NCBI GenBank assembly: GCA_027717925.1 | Contig: JALLON010000038.1 | Coordinates: 1-13,871 of the forward strand | Source of the DNA: Acidobacteria bacterium AH-259-G07 | Lineage (GTDB): Bacteria; Acidobacteriota; UBA6911; RPQK01; JADFOI01 | Direction: 5' to 3' | Length of the DNA: 13,871 nt | Part shown: positions 6,045-12,621 of the stretch, piece by piece | How positions within the stretch are numbered: the first letter of the stretch is position 1 | Layout: each line of letters begins with the position of its first letter | The notes under the pieces: generated by a model | Database searches by the model: none | What the model saw: the letters and a program-made list of their open reading frames with translations, nothing else | What the model was told of the DNA's origin: nothing | Position numbers and translations under genes: made by a program

Positions 6045-7697
6045 CTATCTGTTTTGCTGAGCTTCCAGCTCCCTAAGCACACGCAAGTCCTCTTGGACTT
6101 CTGCTGCCAGACGATCTCCTATGCATGGGGTCCTACCAAAATAACCCAGAATGCGCAGAACCCACGGTTGCGTGAGGTTTACCTGCTCGACAGTGTTGGG
6201 TCCAAAGAGAGAGAGATTCATATTATCCGAACTGCGAACCGCTTCTTGAATGCCTGGCACCCTTCCTAACAAGCGAAATGAACTGCCAAGATGACACGAT
6301 ACACACGCGACAGCGCCCACTGCCGTGTGTCTAGGTGTGTGGATAGTGCGATAGGCCACGCGAATTTGTTCCGCTAGATCCTGGCTGCCTCGCACATCTC
6401 GCCTAGATACAACTGTCGCATTGTCATCTCTAACAGCTCCGAACCGAACTAGAGCGCTCTTGATCAAAAACTGTTGAGCAGCCTGAGGGCTCAACTGGCC
6501 AATACTTTCCCTAAGCTCTGTGTCAATAGCCGTTTTCAAGCCAGCTGCATTGGCGAAGATCTCCTGTTTGCCCGGGCTAACTCTTTGTACTCGGCCGTTA
6601 TCCTCCATACCAAAAACGAGATCAGCCTGAGCAAAGGAGGCTTTGCTGACCAAAGCGCCTGGTCCACCTCGCACATCGAAAACAGCTAAAACCCATACAG
6701 CCGAAAAGATGATACTCCCTCCAGATACATTGAAGTTCATCGTAATATGTTTGGGATCTCCAACCCGATTGATGTTTCCGCTCCCCAAGAAATCCCGGTA
6801 ATTGCGCAGGGCCTGCGAGGATTGACCGCCACCATAGGGGATACGCAGCGCCCCGCTCGTGGAGGCATCCCGCAGTCGGCTGATCAGGTTGATAAAATCT
6901 CGCCTCAGCCTTTCTAGACCTGAGCGCACACCAGGACTGTACGCAGCCCTGATCGCTTGCCGCACGTCATGGCGGCTAGGACGTTGGGTCCCATCAGGTC
7001 CGAATATCTGGTTAAACGCACTCGCCTCCGCCCGGTCGATGTCTTCGAGCGCCGCATCGCTCAACACACCATGACCTATGTAGTTGTAGATGATATGCAG
7101 AGACTTATCATCACTGGTTAGCTCGTTATCTCGAACCAGACCAAAGCGTTGGGCCGCTAAACGAATCACAGGCCGGCAGACCACAAGCCTTGACGGAATT
7201 CCATCGATTTGCTCTTCATACAGCCATTCAGTCGGCACAGGCCACGCTGGCGCCAAGCATGGTACCAAGCGCAAACCCGTAATGAACCATTCGTCAAGGT
7301 TAATCCGTCCCAGAGGAGGCATGGAGCTACTAAAGGGGTTGAGAGAGGGTTCGAAAAAATCATCCGGTTGATCGCCCGGATATGTGACCATCACTTGAAT
7401 CAGATTGCGATAGGATCTCTCATTCATGACCCACGCAAGCGGGACAAGATCCTCACGCAAATCGACGACTGTTCTTCCTTCCCAGCCCCGGATGGGGAAG
7501 AGGACAGCCAGATCTTCTGGTTGGAAGTTTCGACCTGTTGGCCTGCACCCCTCTGTTTGAGCGCTCGCATAAAACGATTCAGAGTAAGCAATCCGGGCCG
7601 TGTCAGATTGCCACGACTCGCAACCTGGGCTGCCGCAAATGCCAACCGTTACAAGCATGCCCAGGATTCTCTGGGCGCGCCTGACTTTGAGGTCCAC
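6045..7697 (-). CDS. Exported protein with a single c-type haem motif (CxxCH), possible lipoprotein
   Basis: The roughly 550-residue product has an N-terminal export signal: basic KVRR, hydrophobic ILGMLVTVGICG, then SPGC, which is an imperfect lipobox. Near residue 465 it has one haem-attachment motif, CVSCH, preceded by RHTAVGAVA. Other Cys residues are scattered. I do not recognise the remaining sequence beyond Arg/Asp-rich alpha-beta composition. I chose GTG at 7697, because AGAGG lies about 6 nt upstream. A TTG at 7703 would sit on that ribosome-binding site. The gene begins 9 nt after the stop of the truncated galactose-oxidase-like gene, so the two were probably an operon in which a copper-radical oxidase partnered a one-haem electron carrier. 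A periplasmic or surface location is inferred. Confidence 0.75.
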   Translation of the reverse strand: MDLKVRRAQRILGMLVTVGICGSPGCESWQSDTARIAYSESFYASAQTEGCRPTGRNFQPEDLAVLFPIRGWEGRTVVDLREDLVPLAWVMNERSYRNLIQVMVTYPGDQPDDFFEPSLNPFSSSMPPLGRINLDEWFITGLRLVPCLAPAWPVPTEWLYEEQIDGIPSRLVVCRPVIRLAAQRFGLVRDNELTSDDKSLHIIYNYIGHGVLSDAALEDIDRAEASAFNQIFGPDGTQRPSRHDVRQAIRAAYSPGVRSGLERLRRDFINLISRLRDASTSGALRIPYGGGQSSQALRNYRDFLGSGNINRVGDPKHITMNFNVSGGSIIFSAVWVLAVFDVRGGPGALVSKASFAQADLVFGMEDNGRVQRVSPGKQEIFANAAGLKTAIDTELRESIGQLSPQAAQQFLIKSALVRFGAVRDDNATVVSRRDVRGSQDLAEQIRVAYRTIHTPRHTAVGAVACVSCHLGSSFRLLGRVPGIQEAVRSSDNMNLSLFGPNTVEQVNLTQPWVLRILGYFGRTPCIGDRLAAEVQEDLRVLRELEAQQNR

Positions 7698-7706
7698 TAA
7701 CAACCT

Positions 7707-8534
7707 CTAACTACCGCAAGTGATGCGTCCATCGGAGCGATCACAGCTGAGCTGTACCATTTCCCCGGTTGATGGCACACCATCGCGGCTAACATAAAAA
7801 AGCATATAGACCCCCGGCGGCGCGAGATTTCCGTTTCTTGGAGCTATAACCCTAAGACTATTCCCCTGAGATCCGTCGATGTCGAGCCTGACGAGTCTCT
7901 GTCCCATGTCGGCGCCATGGGTCACACTGCCAAGTTTGACCATGGTAACCTTACCCTGTTCTGGCTTTGACTCAACATTACCCAGCTCAATATCAAACAC
8001 TTGACCGTACCTAATCTCGCGAATATTGCCGTCTGTGCCATCCGGAATATTAGTGATCATCGGTTGGGGCTTACCCGTGTGGAGGTAAGGTGGCTCAAAG
8101 ATCTCCACATAGTGAATCTCAGCTGGCAGTCCGCGCCCGGCTCCCTCCGGTTCCCGCCCCTCGAAGAAGAAATCGGTATTTTGGTCAAAGGCGACGAAAT
8201 CGGTGTTAGAAATGCCTTCAAAACGGGGTCGTTCACGGCTTCCCCCCAGCCGGCCCTGTTGTCTTAGGAAGCTCGCCGTTTCGATGACATCACCGCGATG
8301 GTTATTACCGCCGGCGAGGAGTACGCGTCCGTCTCTAAGCAGCAAAGCGGTGGTGTGATAAAGGCGGGGTAACTCGTGCGGGTTCATAAATTCTAGCTTA
8401 AAGCCACTTGTTTCATTCCTATCCGGAGTCAAGAGAGCCGGCTGAAAAACCGGCGCCCGGAAACCATAATTGCCGCCGCCGACAACCAATATCTGCTGCG
8501 TGGGTAGGACGACGGGGGAGTCCCGGGAGCTGGC
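7707..8534 (-). pseudogene. Galactose-oxidase-like protein, C-terminal half (Kelch end plus DUF1929)
   Basis: The frame is open for 276 codons from an in-frame TGA at 8535-8537. It starts inside a Kelch repeat (SPVVLPTQQILVVGGGN), so the gene lacks its 5' half; a TTG at 8489 lies within that repeat. The next Kelch blade, PRLYHTTALLLRDGRVLLAG, carries the Tyr-His pair equivalent to the copper ligands Tyr495/His496 of galactose oxidase. The DUF1929 domain follows, with EIFEPPYL, GSVTHGADMGQRLVRL (His of the third copper ligand) and the APPGVYMLFYV terminal motif. The Cys-Tyr crosslink residues of the radical cofactor would be in the missing half. A functional oxidase cannot be made from this fragment. 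Its tight link to the CxxCH gene downstream suggests a former redox pair. Confidence 0.75.
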
Positions 8535-9123
8535 TCAAAAGAAGCGCCGCTCTGTGATGATAACCCCGGACGGAGTGCCGTTCCTGTGTGGTGTTCCTTA
8601 TGAAAGACCATCACACCCAGCGCGTTTATCGTCTGTATGACTTCAGCAAATCCCAACTCATCACGCCAGATCACCGTTACTGCGTGGCGGGAAAAGTCAA
8701 CAGCGCCGATAAACTCTACCTGGTGATTGAATCGGTCCGCAGGGACACCAAACACGATCCGCTCCCGATCGTACCTTCTCCTCCAGACCGCGCAGGAAGG
8801 GATCTATGAGGTTGGATTGAAATAACTATTGCTGACTCGGCTTCGATTCACAGACTCACGCGGACTTGGCTCCATCAACCCAGTTCATCTCCTCGTGGTG
8901 TCTCGACGCAATCCCCCGGTCCACTTCTAAACCGAGCTTTTTGGACCACTTTTAAACCGGTGCTAACAAAAAATCGGAGAGAAGGTGGAATTTCCCATGC
9001 CGCCTTCGCCGAGCTTCTCTTAGGATCTTAAAGGTGTATTGAGACCGTTAAGGAGCGATGGGGGGACTCAGGGCGTCGATCGATAAGGGGTGCCCTGGCC
9101 AAGGAAGGGTAGAGTACATTCTT
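8535..9123. other. Gene-poor stretch with an IS21-like end
   Basis: Between the break in the oxidase gene and the small DUF350 gene, open frames on both strands at 8590-8810 overlap one another and neither matches a family I know. A pair of IS21-like terminal repeats lies at 8918-8959. The 8970-9110 part shows only short stop-filled frames. I read this as debris of an insertion that removed the 5' half of the oxidase gene. Confidence 0.45.
8918..8959. repeat. IS21-like terminal direct repeats (second orphan end)
   Basis: GGTCCACTTCTAAACCG at 8918 and GGACCACTTTTAAACCG at 8943 differ at two positions and repeat with a 25-base period, the layout of IS21-family termini. The sequence differs from the pair at 4605-4650, so it would come from a different element. 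No transposase genes or partner end are present. Confidence 0.45.
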
Positions 9124-9348
9124 CTAATTCAAGCCTAGCCCTACCACCAGACCAACAACCAATCCAAGACTGACAAACATAGAACCGACTACGATACCCA
9201 CCGCCACGTTACCATTGGACAATTGCTTGGACGTATCAAATGGCGTGATCCAATCCAATAATTTATAGCCTATCAACATAAGGGCAATGCTGAACAATGC
9301 CCCCACTAATGCGTATAAGAAATTGGCAATAACAATCTCCAGTTCCAT
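9124..9348 (-). CDS. Small DUF350 family membrane protein
   Basis: The 74-residue product is nearly all membrane: one helix at about residues 5-30 (ANFLYALVGALFSIALMLIG), the short loop KLLDWITPFDTSKQLSNGN, then a glycine/valine-rich helix (VAVGIVVGSMFVSLGLVVGL). The Asn-x-Ala-Val start of the second helix matches the DUF350 signature. It is one two-helix unit of the kind repeated about four times in the protein at 3082-4140. The ATG follows a GAGGT that lies just past the stop of the lytic transglycosylase gene. With only 7 nt between the genes, translational coupling is likely. Its role is unknown; the gene pair links DUF350 to peptidoglycan turnover. Confidence 0.82.
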   Translation of the reverse strand: MELEIVIANFLYALVGALFSIALMLIGYKLLDWITPFDTSKQLSNGNVAVGIVVGSMFVSLGLVVGLVVGLGLN

Positions 9349-9355
9349 ATAGACC

Positions 9356-9937
9356 TCAATTCAGTACCTCTTTTATTTTTTTGATTTTGCCCACATAATT
9401 GATCGTTTCCTTGCTACGTCTTCCGGTGACCGATGGCAGAATTGATTTCATGGTACGCCAACGATTGGGATCTAGGCCTTTTCTTTTAGCACGACGTTGT
9501 GCTTGAAAAATATTCCCTTTGCCAGCGTTGTAAGCGCCAAACATAAAGTCCAAACGGTCCTGAAATGGCCGCTTTTCCTTAAATAGAAGCCAGATGGAAC
9601 GATTGTAATCAATGCCTGCGGCAATACTCCACTTAGGTTCTTTGCCACTGCCTTTGATATGGCGATTCCGCTTCACTATCCCTTCATAGGTGTCAGGCAT
9701 GATCTGCATCAGCCCCACTGCACCCGCTTGCGATCGAGCATCTTTCCTTAAAGCCGATTCCGCCACCGCCTGAGCCTTGAAATGCCGCCAGTCGAAGGCT
9801 GGCCCAAAACTGCGTTTGGAATACTTGGAAAAATACTTGTCATACTGCGCAACTTGATTGTAACGGGAGAAATCCTCCCCTTGCAGGGGTAGGCTACACA
9901 GGATGAAAAACACTGCCGCAAACCTAACTAGGGTCAC
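9356..9937 (-). CDS. Exported lytic transglycosylase (SLT domain)
   Basis: The 193-residue product has a signal peptide (residues 1-20, FAAVFFILCSLPLQG) and one SLT domain, with no extra peptidoglycan-binding repeats. The catalytic Glu is E60 in QAVAESALRKDARS. It is followed by the family motifs GAVGLMQIMP (72-81) and GAYNAG (134-139). Such enzymes cut the MurNAc-GlcNAc bond and form 1,6-anhydro-MurNAc, in the periplasm. In mobile elements and secretion systems small SLT proteins often open the wall locally for an envelope machine. The GTG start at 9937 has GAGGT 7 nt upstream. The small DUF350 gene follows within 7 nt, which suggests a two-gene operon. Confidence 0.88.
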   Translation of the reverse strand: MTLVRFAAVFFILCSLPLQGEDFSRYNQVAQYDKYFSKYSKRSFGPAFDWRHFKAQAVAESALRKDARSQAGAVGLMQIMPDTYEGIVKRNRHIKGSGKEPKWSIAAGIDYNRSIWLLFKEKRPFQDRLDFMFGAYNAGKGNIFQAQRRAKRKGLDPNRWRTMKSILPSVTGRRSKETINYVGKIKKIKEVLN

Positions 9938-9987
9938 CGCTTCAACCTCGAATAGTCGACTAAATCATTTCCAGCACAGCATACTAA

Positions 9988-10460
9988 CTAAAATGGCTGA
10001 TGGTTTTGCCAATCACGCTTGTCTTCTCCTGTGGCCTGAGTTTCTCTGAATGCTACCATTTTTGGATGGAGTTGGATAGCTGCGGGCACATCAATTCGTG
10101 TTGAAGGGGTGAAAGGCAATGAAAATTGCCCAGCTTGGGATACCGCTAAGAACCGACTGCCTCTTACTGCACTGCAATCCTTAGCAGAGTGCCATTTGCT
10201 TGCCGCTCCCACACATAGTAGGGAGGCTGCTGCTGAGGCGAGACAATAAAAGTGATCTTCATCTTGCCCAAACACGGACAAAACACCAAGGCTAAGCAGA
10301 AAACGCTTAAAGACATGCGCATTCTTATTCGATCTAGGCTTACCCACACTTTGCTCTTTACTGGTACCCAGGTCATCTTTGAAAGCTGGGGATGAACCGC
10401 TTCCCTAAAAGACCCAGACCGCCCCGGCAGATCACGGTCAGATAATGGATTCCTTCTCAT
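9988..10460 (-). pseudogene. Possible frameshifted small secreted protein
   Basis: Two minus-strand frames overlap. One, ending at 10164, includes a signal-like MRMSLSVFCLALVFCPCLG followed by KITFIVSPQQQPPYYVWE and stops after LLRIAVQ. The other, ending at 9988, continues with plausible protein (RFLAVSQAGQFSLPFTPS and a charged tail ending in NHQPF). It can also be read alone from a GTG at 10347 with its own hydrophobic start. The simplest reading is a single gene of about 110-130 codons broken by one frameshift near 10165-10185. Alternatively the second frame alone is the gene. I recognise no family. It lies upstream of the lytic transglycosylase gene, on the same strand. Confidence 0.3.
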
Positions 10461-10630
10461 TTCTCGCGTCCAGGGCCTCTCAGGAAAATGCGAGTTTCTA
10501 TGCAGAAAATTCTCGCGCTGAAAAGCTCATGCTCATTTATTCAATCACTCGTTAATCACGTTCAGATGGATTTGGTATTGTGATCTTATGTAAACGGGAC
10601 CTAGGGTAGTGCACCCCGAAAAGCAGAAAA

Positions 10631-10694
10631 CCCTGTGCCGTGCCTGTCTGGTCCCGCTCACTCACACAGGGGGTCGCTCAAGTAGGGAGGCGAC
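10631..10694 (+). promoter_or_regulatory. Two leader hairpins enclosing the ribosome-binding site of the next gene
   Basis: CCCTGTG (10631) pairs with CACAGGG (ending 10671) around a 27-nt loop. Right after it, GTCGC (10673) pairs with GCGAC (ending 10694) around a 12-nt loop that contains most of the Shine-Dalgarno AGGGAGG (10684-10690), 7 nt before the ATG. The second hairpin could control translation. Both stems are short, so this is a proposal from base pairing only. Confidence 0.3.
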
Positions 10695-10697
10695 ACA

Positions 10698-11720
10698 ATG
10701 AGTTTAAACGATCCGACCGTAGAGGAACTTGTAGAGAAGAAACAGGAAATTGAATCAAAAATAAATTTCTTGGAACAGAAGTTCCGAATGGTGTTGTTGG
10801 ACAGTAAATCGAAACAACCGTTCCAGATCTCACTCAAAGAATACGCCGAACAAGCAATAGCCCAAGGTAAATTGCGAGGATTAAGATCTTCAGTTCCTCT
10901 CAATAGTCGAGAAAGGGAAGCATTGGGCCAAGCTTTTGCCAACGTTGATACGTCATTTGCAAAGGATTATTTGAAACCCTACTTGGTCCTCGAAATGCGG
11001 AACCGGAAGATTGCGAGGAAACTGGACGATCTTCAGCTAGTGCAAAAGATCGCGAAACCGGGTCTGGAAGATACCAATAGTCATGTATTCCGCAAATTGA
11101 GTGATAAATGGTTCGTAGGACGTGAAAAAGGAACGATCTCTACAATCGAAAACCTCGACGGCATGCACTATATAGCCCGTTTACTTAAGCATCCTGGGCG
11201 TGAATTCCTCTGCACGGATCTCGTGCATGAATTGCATGAATTAAAACAAGTTGGACAATCACTCTCGACCATGACCAAAGGTGAACAAATTGAAAGTGGG
11301 TTAACCGTATCCGATCTTAGCGAGCCTGATGAGATTTTACGTCCACCGGTCATCGCTGATATCAACAAGGAAATAAGGCGAAAAAAAAGTCTTATAGAGC
11401 AACTGGAAGAACAGTTAGAATCGAGCCAATTTTCAGATCCATTCGGTTCTATTGACGTGAAAGAAAAACTTGAAGCTGCGAAGAAGGATATAAAGCAACT
11501 GAAGGAGTATCTTAAGAAAAATACCAGACCCGGAGGAAAATCTCGGGTATTCCAAACTCCACTTGAAAATGCGAGAACGACAGTACAGAAGAGAATCAGG
11601 ACTGCTCTGCAAAGAATAGAAAAACAGGATTATGCTCTCTATCAGCACCTCAAGAATTCCATTAAAACCGGCAAATCGTGCTCTTATCAACCGGATAGAC
11701 CCATCCGCTGGATAACCTAA
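10698..11720 (+). CDS. Coiled-coil protein with a regulator-type C-terminal module (unknown function)
   Basis: The 340-residue product has no signal peptide or membrane segment. Residues 5-32 and about 222-275 form charged coiled coils. Residues 137-176 (KWFVGREKGT, then LDGMHYIARLLKHPGREF) and 287-338 (ENARTTVQKRIRTALQRI, then CSYQPDRPIRW) match a module I know from the C-termini of large AAA/STAND-type or winged-helix regulators in many phyla, where it follows an effector or ATPase region. Here it is free-standing, with a 135-residue N-terminal part I cannot place and no P-loop. A strong AGGGAGG precedes the ATG inside a hairpin. It lies at the left edge of the element's control/replication genes. 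A DNA-binding or signalling adaptor role is possible but inferred. Confidence 0.75.
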   Translation: MSLNDPTVEELVEKKQEIESKINFLEQKFRMVLLDSKSKQPFQISLKEYAEQAIAQGKLRGLRSSVPLNSREREALGQAFANVDTSFAKDYLKPYLVLEMRNRKIARKLDDLQLVQKIAKPGLEDTNSHVFRKLSDKWFVGREKGTISTIENLDGMHYIARLLKHPGREFLCTDLVHELHELKQVGQSLSTMTKGEQIESGLTVSDLSEPDEILRPPVIADINKEIRRKKSLIEQLEEQLESSQFSDPFGSIDVKEKLEAAKKDIKQLKEYLKKNTRPGGKSRVFQTPLENARTTVQKRIRTALQRIEKQDYALYQHLKNSIKTGKSCSYQPDRPIRWIT

Positions 11721-11760
11721 TTACTCCTCTCCGGGTCCCTGCCCTTTTCATCTGAACTCC

Positions 11761-11844
11761 CTGTGTCTTCCACAGGTCACATTGTGCCCACTGGTGGCAC
11801 CCGCTCCCTCCTAGAAGATAACAGAGTAAACCCGCCTAGGCGGG
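11761..11844 (+). promoter_or_regulatory. Leader with two hairpins and a perfect 14-bp palindrome
   Basis: Upstream of the excisionase-type gene there are three symmetrical units: CTGTG-TCTTC-CACAG (11761-11775), GTGCC-CACTGGT-GGCAC (11784-11800) and the perfect palindrome CCCGCCTAGGCGGG (11831-11844), which ends 2 nt before the GAAGAGGAG ribosome-binding site. The palindrome is a good operator candidate for the small HTH protein encoded next; it could also act as RNA structure. Confidence 0.4.
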
Positions 11845-11861
11845 AGAAGAGGAGAATGATT

Positions 11862-12062
11862 ATGGTTGCTAATCTAAAAGAAAGATTTCTCACCGCAGAA
11901 CAGGCAGCCGAAATCACCGGCTTACACCCTTCCACCCTGAGGAAGCTTGCCTGGCAACGTCGCATTCGAAGCTTCAAGGTGCTCGGGTGCCTACGCTTCA
12001 AGCGAGAAGACTTGGAGCGACTCATCGTCGAACGACCTGCAACTGAGGAGGTGGGGAAATGA
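11862..12062 (+). CDS. Excisionase/MerR-type helix-turn-helix DNA-binding protein
   Basis: The 66-residue product is a minimal HTH_17-type domain. FLTAEQAAEITGLHPSTLRK is the helix-turn-helix, and FKVLGCLRFKREDLERLI is the wing and following helix, as in excisionases and AlpA-like regulators. In this family such proteins bind attachment arms or promoters of integrated elements. The ATG at 11862 is preferred because GAGGAG ends 7 nt upstream. The in-frame ATG at 11856 lies almost on that site, and the longer upstream frame is not protein-like. The stop TGA overlaps the next ATG in ATGA. It opens the element's replication operon, and the 14-bp palindrome upstream may be its own operator. Confidence 0.85.
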   Translation: MVANLKERFLTAEQAAEITGLHPSTLRKLAWQRRIRSFKVLGCLRFKREDLERLIVERPATEEVGK

Positions 12063-12178
12063 AGAGGAGTAGCCTGCTACGGGCCGGTGGAAAGGAGCCT
12101 GTTGCTGATTCCGCCTTAACATCAAGCAACGAAAGATACTCAAAACACAAATGCCAAAAAAGGAGGAAAAATTTATGA
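12059..12178 (+). CDS. 39-residue basic micro-protein, coupled to both neighbours
   Basis: This short frame starts at the ATG of an ATGA overlapping the stop of the HTH gene, 6 nt after GAGGAGGTGGGG inside that gene. It ends at the TGA of another ATGA that holds the start of the next gene. Start and stop overlaps at both ends, plus an excellent ribosome-binding site, are strong signs of a translated, coupled gene. The 39-residue product is basic and polar (MKRSSLLRAGG at the start, KHKCQKRRKN at the end) with no membrane segment. I recognise no family. It may be a nucleic-acid-binding peptide, or its translation may simply carry ribosomes to the next start. Confidence 0.6.
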   Translation: MKRSSLLRAGGKEPVADSALTSSNERYSKHKCQKRRKNL

Positions 12179-12549
12179 ATTCCCAAAGCAACAGCCCAGG
12201 AAAAGGAACTAGAAAAATGAAAATCGGTGATTCTTTCCCAAGCGCATATTTGAAGAGCCAGGATTTGGCTGATGGCGATTTAATTCTGACAATCAACTCA
12301 GTTGAAGCTGAAGAGTTTCAGGAAAAGAAGAAGGCCGTCGTGTACTTCGAGGAAAACGAAAAGGGTCTCATTCTCAACCGCACAAATGCGAACGCCATCG
12401 CCCAACTTTACGGCGACGTGATTGCGGATTGGCCAGGCGAGCGCATCCAGCTCTTTGCCACTCAGGTTGACTTTCGTGGAAACCAGACTCTTGCCATTCG
12501 TGTGCGTTTGAAGAAACCCGACAAACCACCCATTGAAGTTCCCTTTTAA
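12175..12549 (+). CDS. Conserved small phage/plasmid-type protein, possible OB-fold
   Basis: The 124-residue product contains the pattern MKIGDSFPSAYLKSQDLADG, then VYFEENEKGLILNRTNANAI, AQLYGD, ERIQLFATQVDFRG and LAIRVRL. I know this arrangement from small proteins encoded beside primases in phages and integrative elements. The alternating strands suggest a beta-barrel, perhaps single-strand DNA binding, but no experimental role is known to me. The ATG at 12175 has AGGAGG 8 nt upstream. An ATG at 12151 in the same frame would place that site inside the gene. Its start overlaps the micro-gene stop, and the primase gene follows after a hairpin. Confidence 0.72.
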   Translation: MNSQSNSPGKGTRKMKIGDSFPSAYLKSQDLADGDLILTINSVEAEEFQEKKKAVVYFEENEKGLILNRTNANAIAQLYGDVIADWPGERIQLFATQVDFRGNQTLAIRVRLKKPDKPPIEVPF

Positions 12550-12567
12550 ATCTCGATTTGGGAGCTG

Positions 12568-12602
12568 GGGCCGCCTCGCCCTTTCTTAAAGCGAGGTGGC
12601 CC
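12568..12602 (+). terminator. Strong 12-bp hairpin between the OB-like gene and the primase gene
   Basis: GGGCCGCCTCGC pairs with GCGAGGTGGCCC (one G-U wobble) around an 11-nt loop. The stem is GC-rich but no T-run follows, so it is not a textbook intrinsic terminator. It may stabilise the upstream mRNA, attenuate transcription into the primase gene 19 nt downstream, or act as an origin-type structure. Confidence 0.5.
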
Positions 12603-12621
12603 TCATCCCTTGGTTTGAAAT

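Noticed and set aside
7209..7700. A 163-codon + strand frame
   Set aside because: It is the shadow of the CxxCH protein gene on the minus strand, which has a signal peptide, a haem motif and coupled spacing.
8429..8809. Overlapping open frames on both strands (8429-8755 minus, 8588-8809 plus) as genes or a transposase
   Set aside because: Neither shows a recognised motif, a convincing ribosome-binding site or continuity with a neighbour. One may be a remnant but I cannot tell which.
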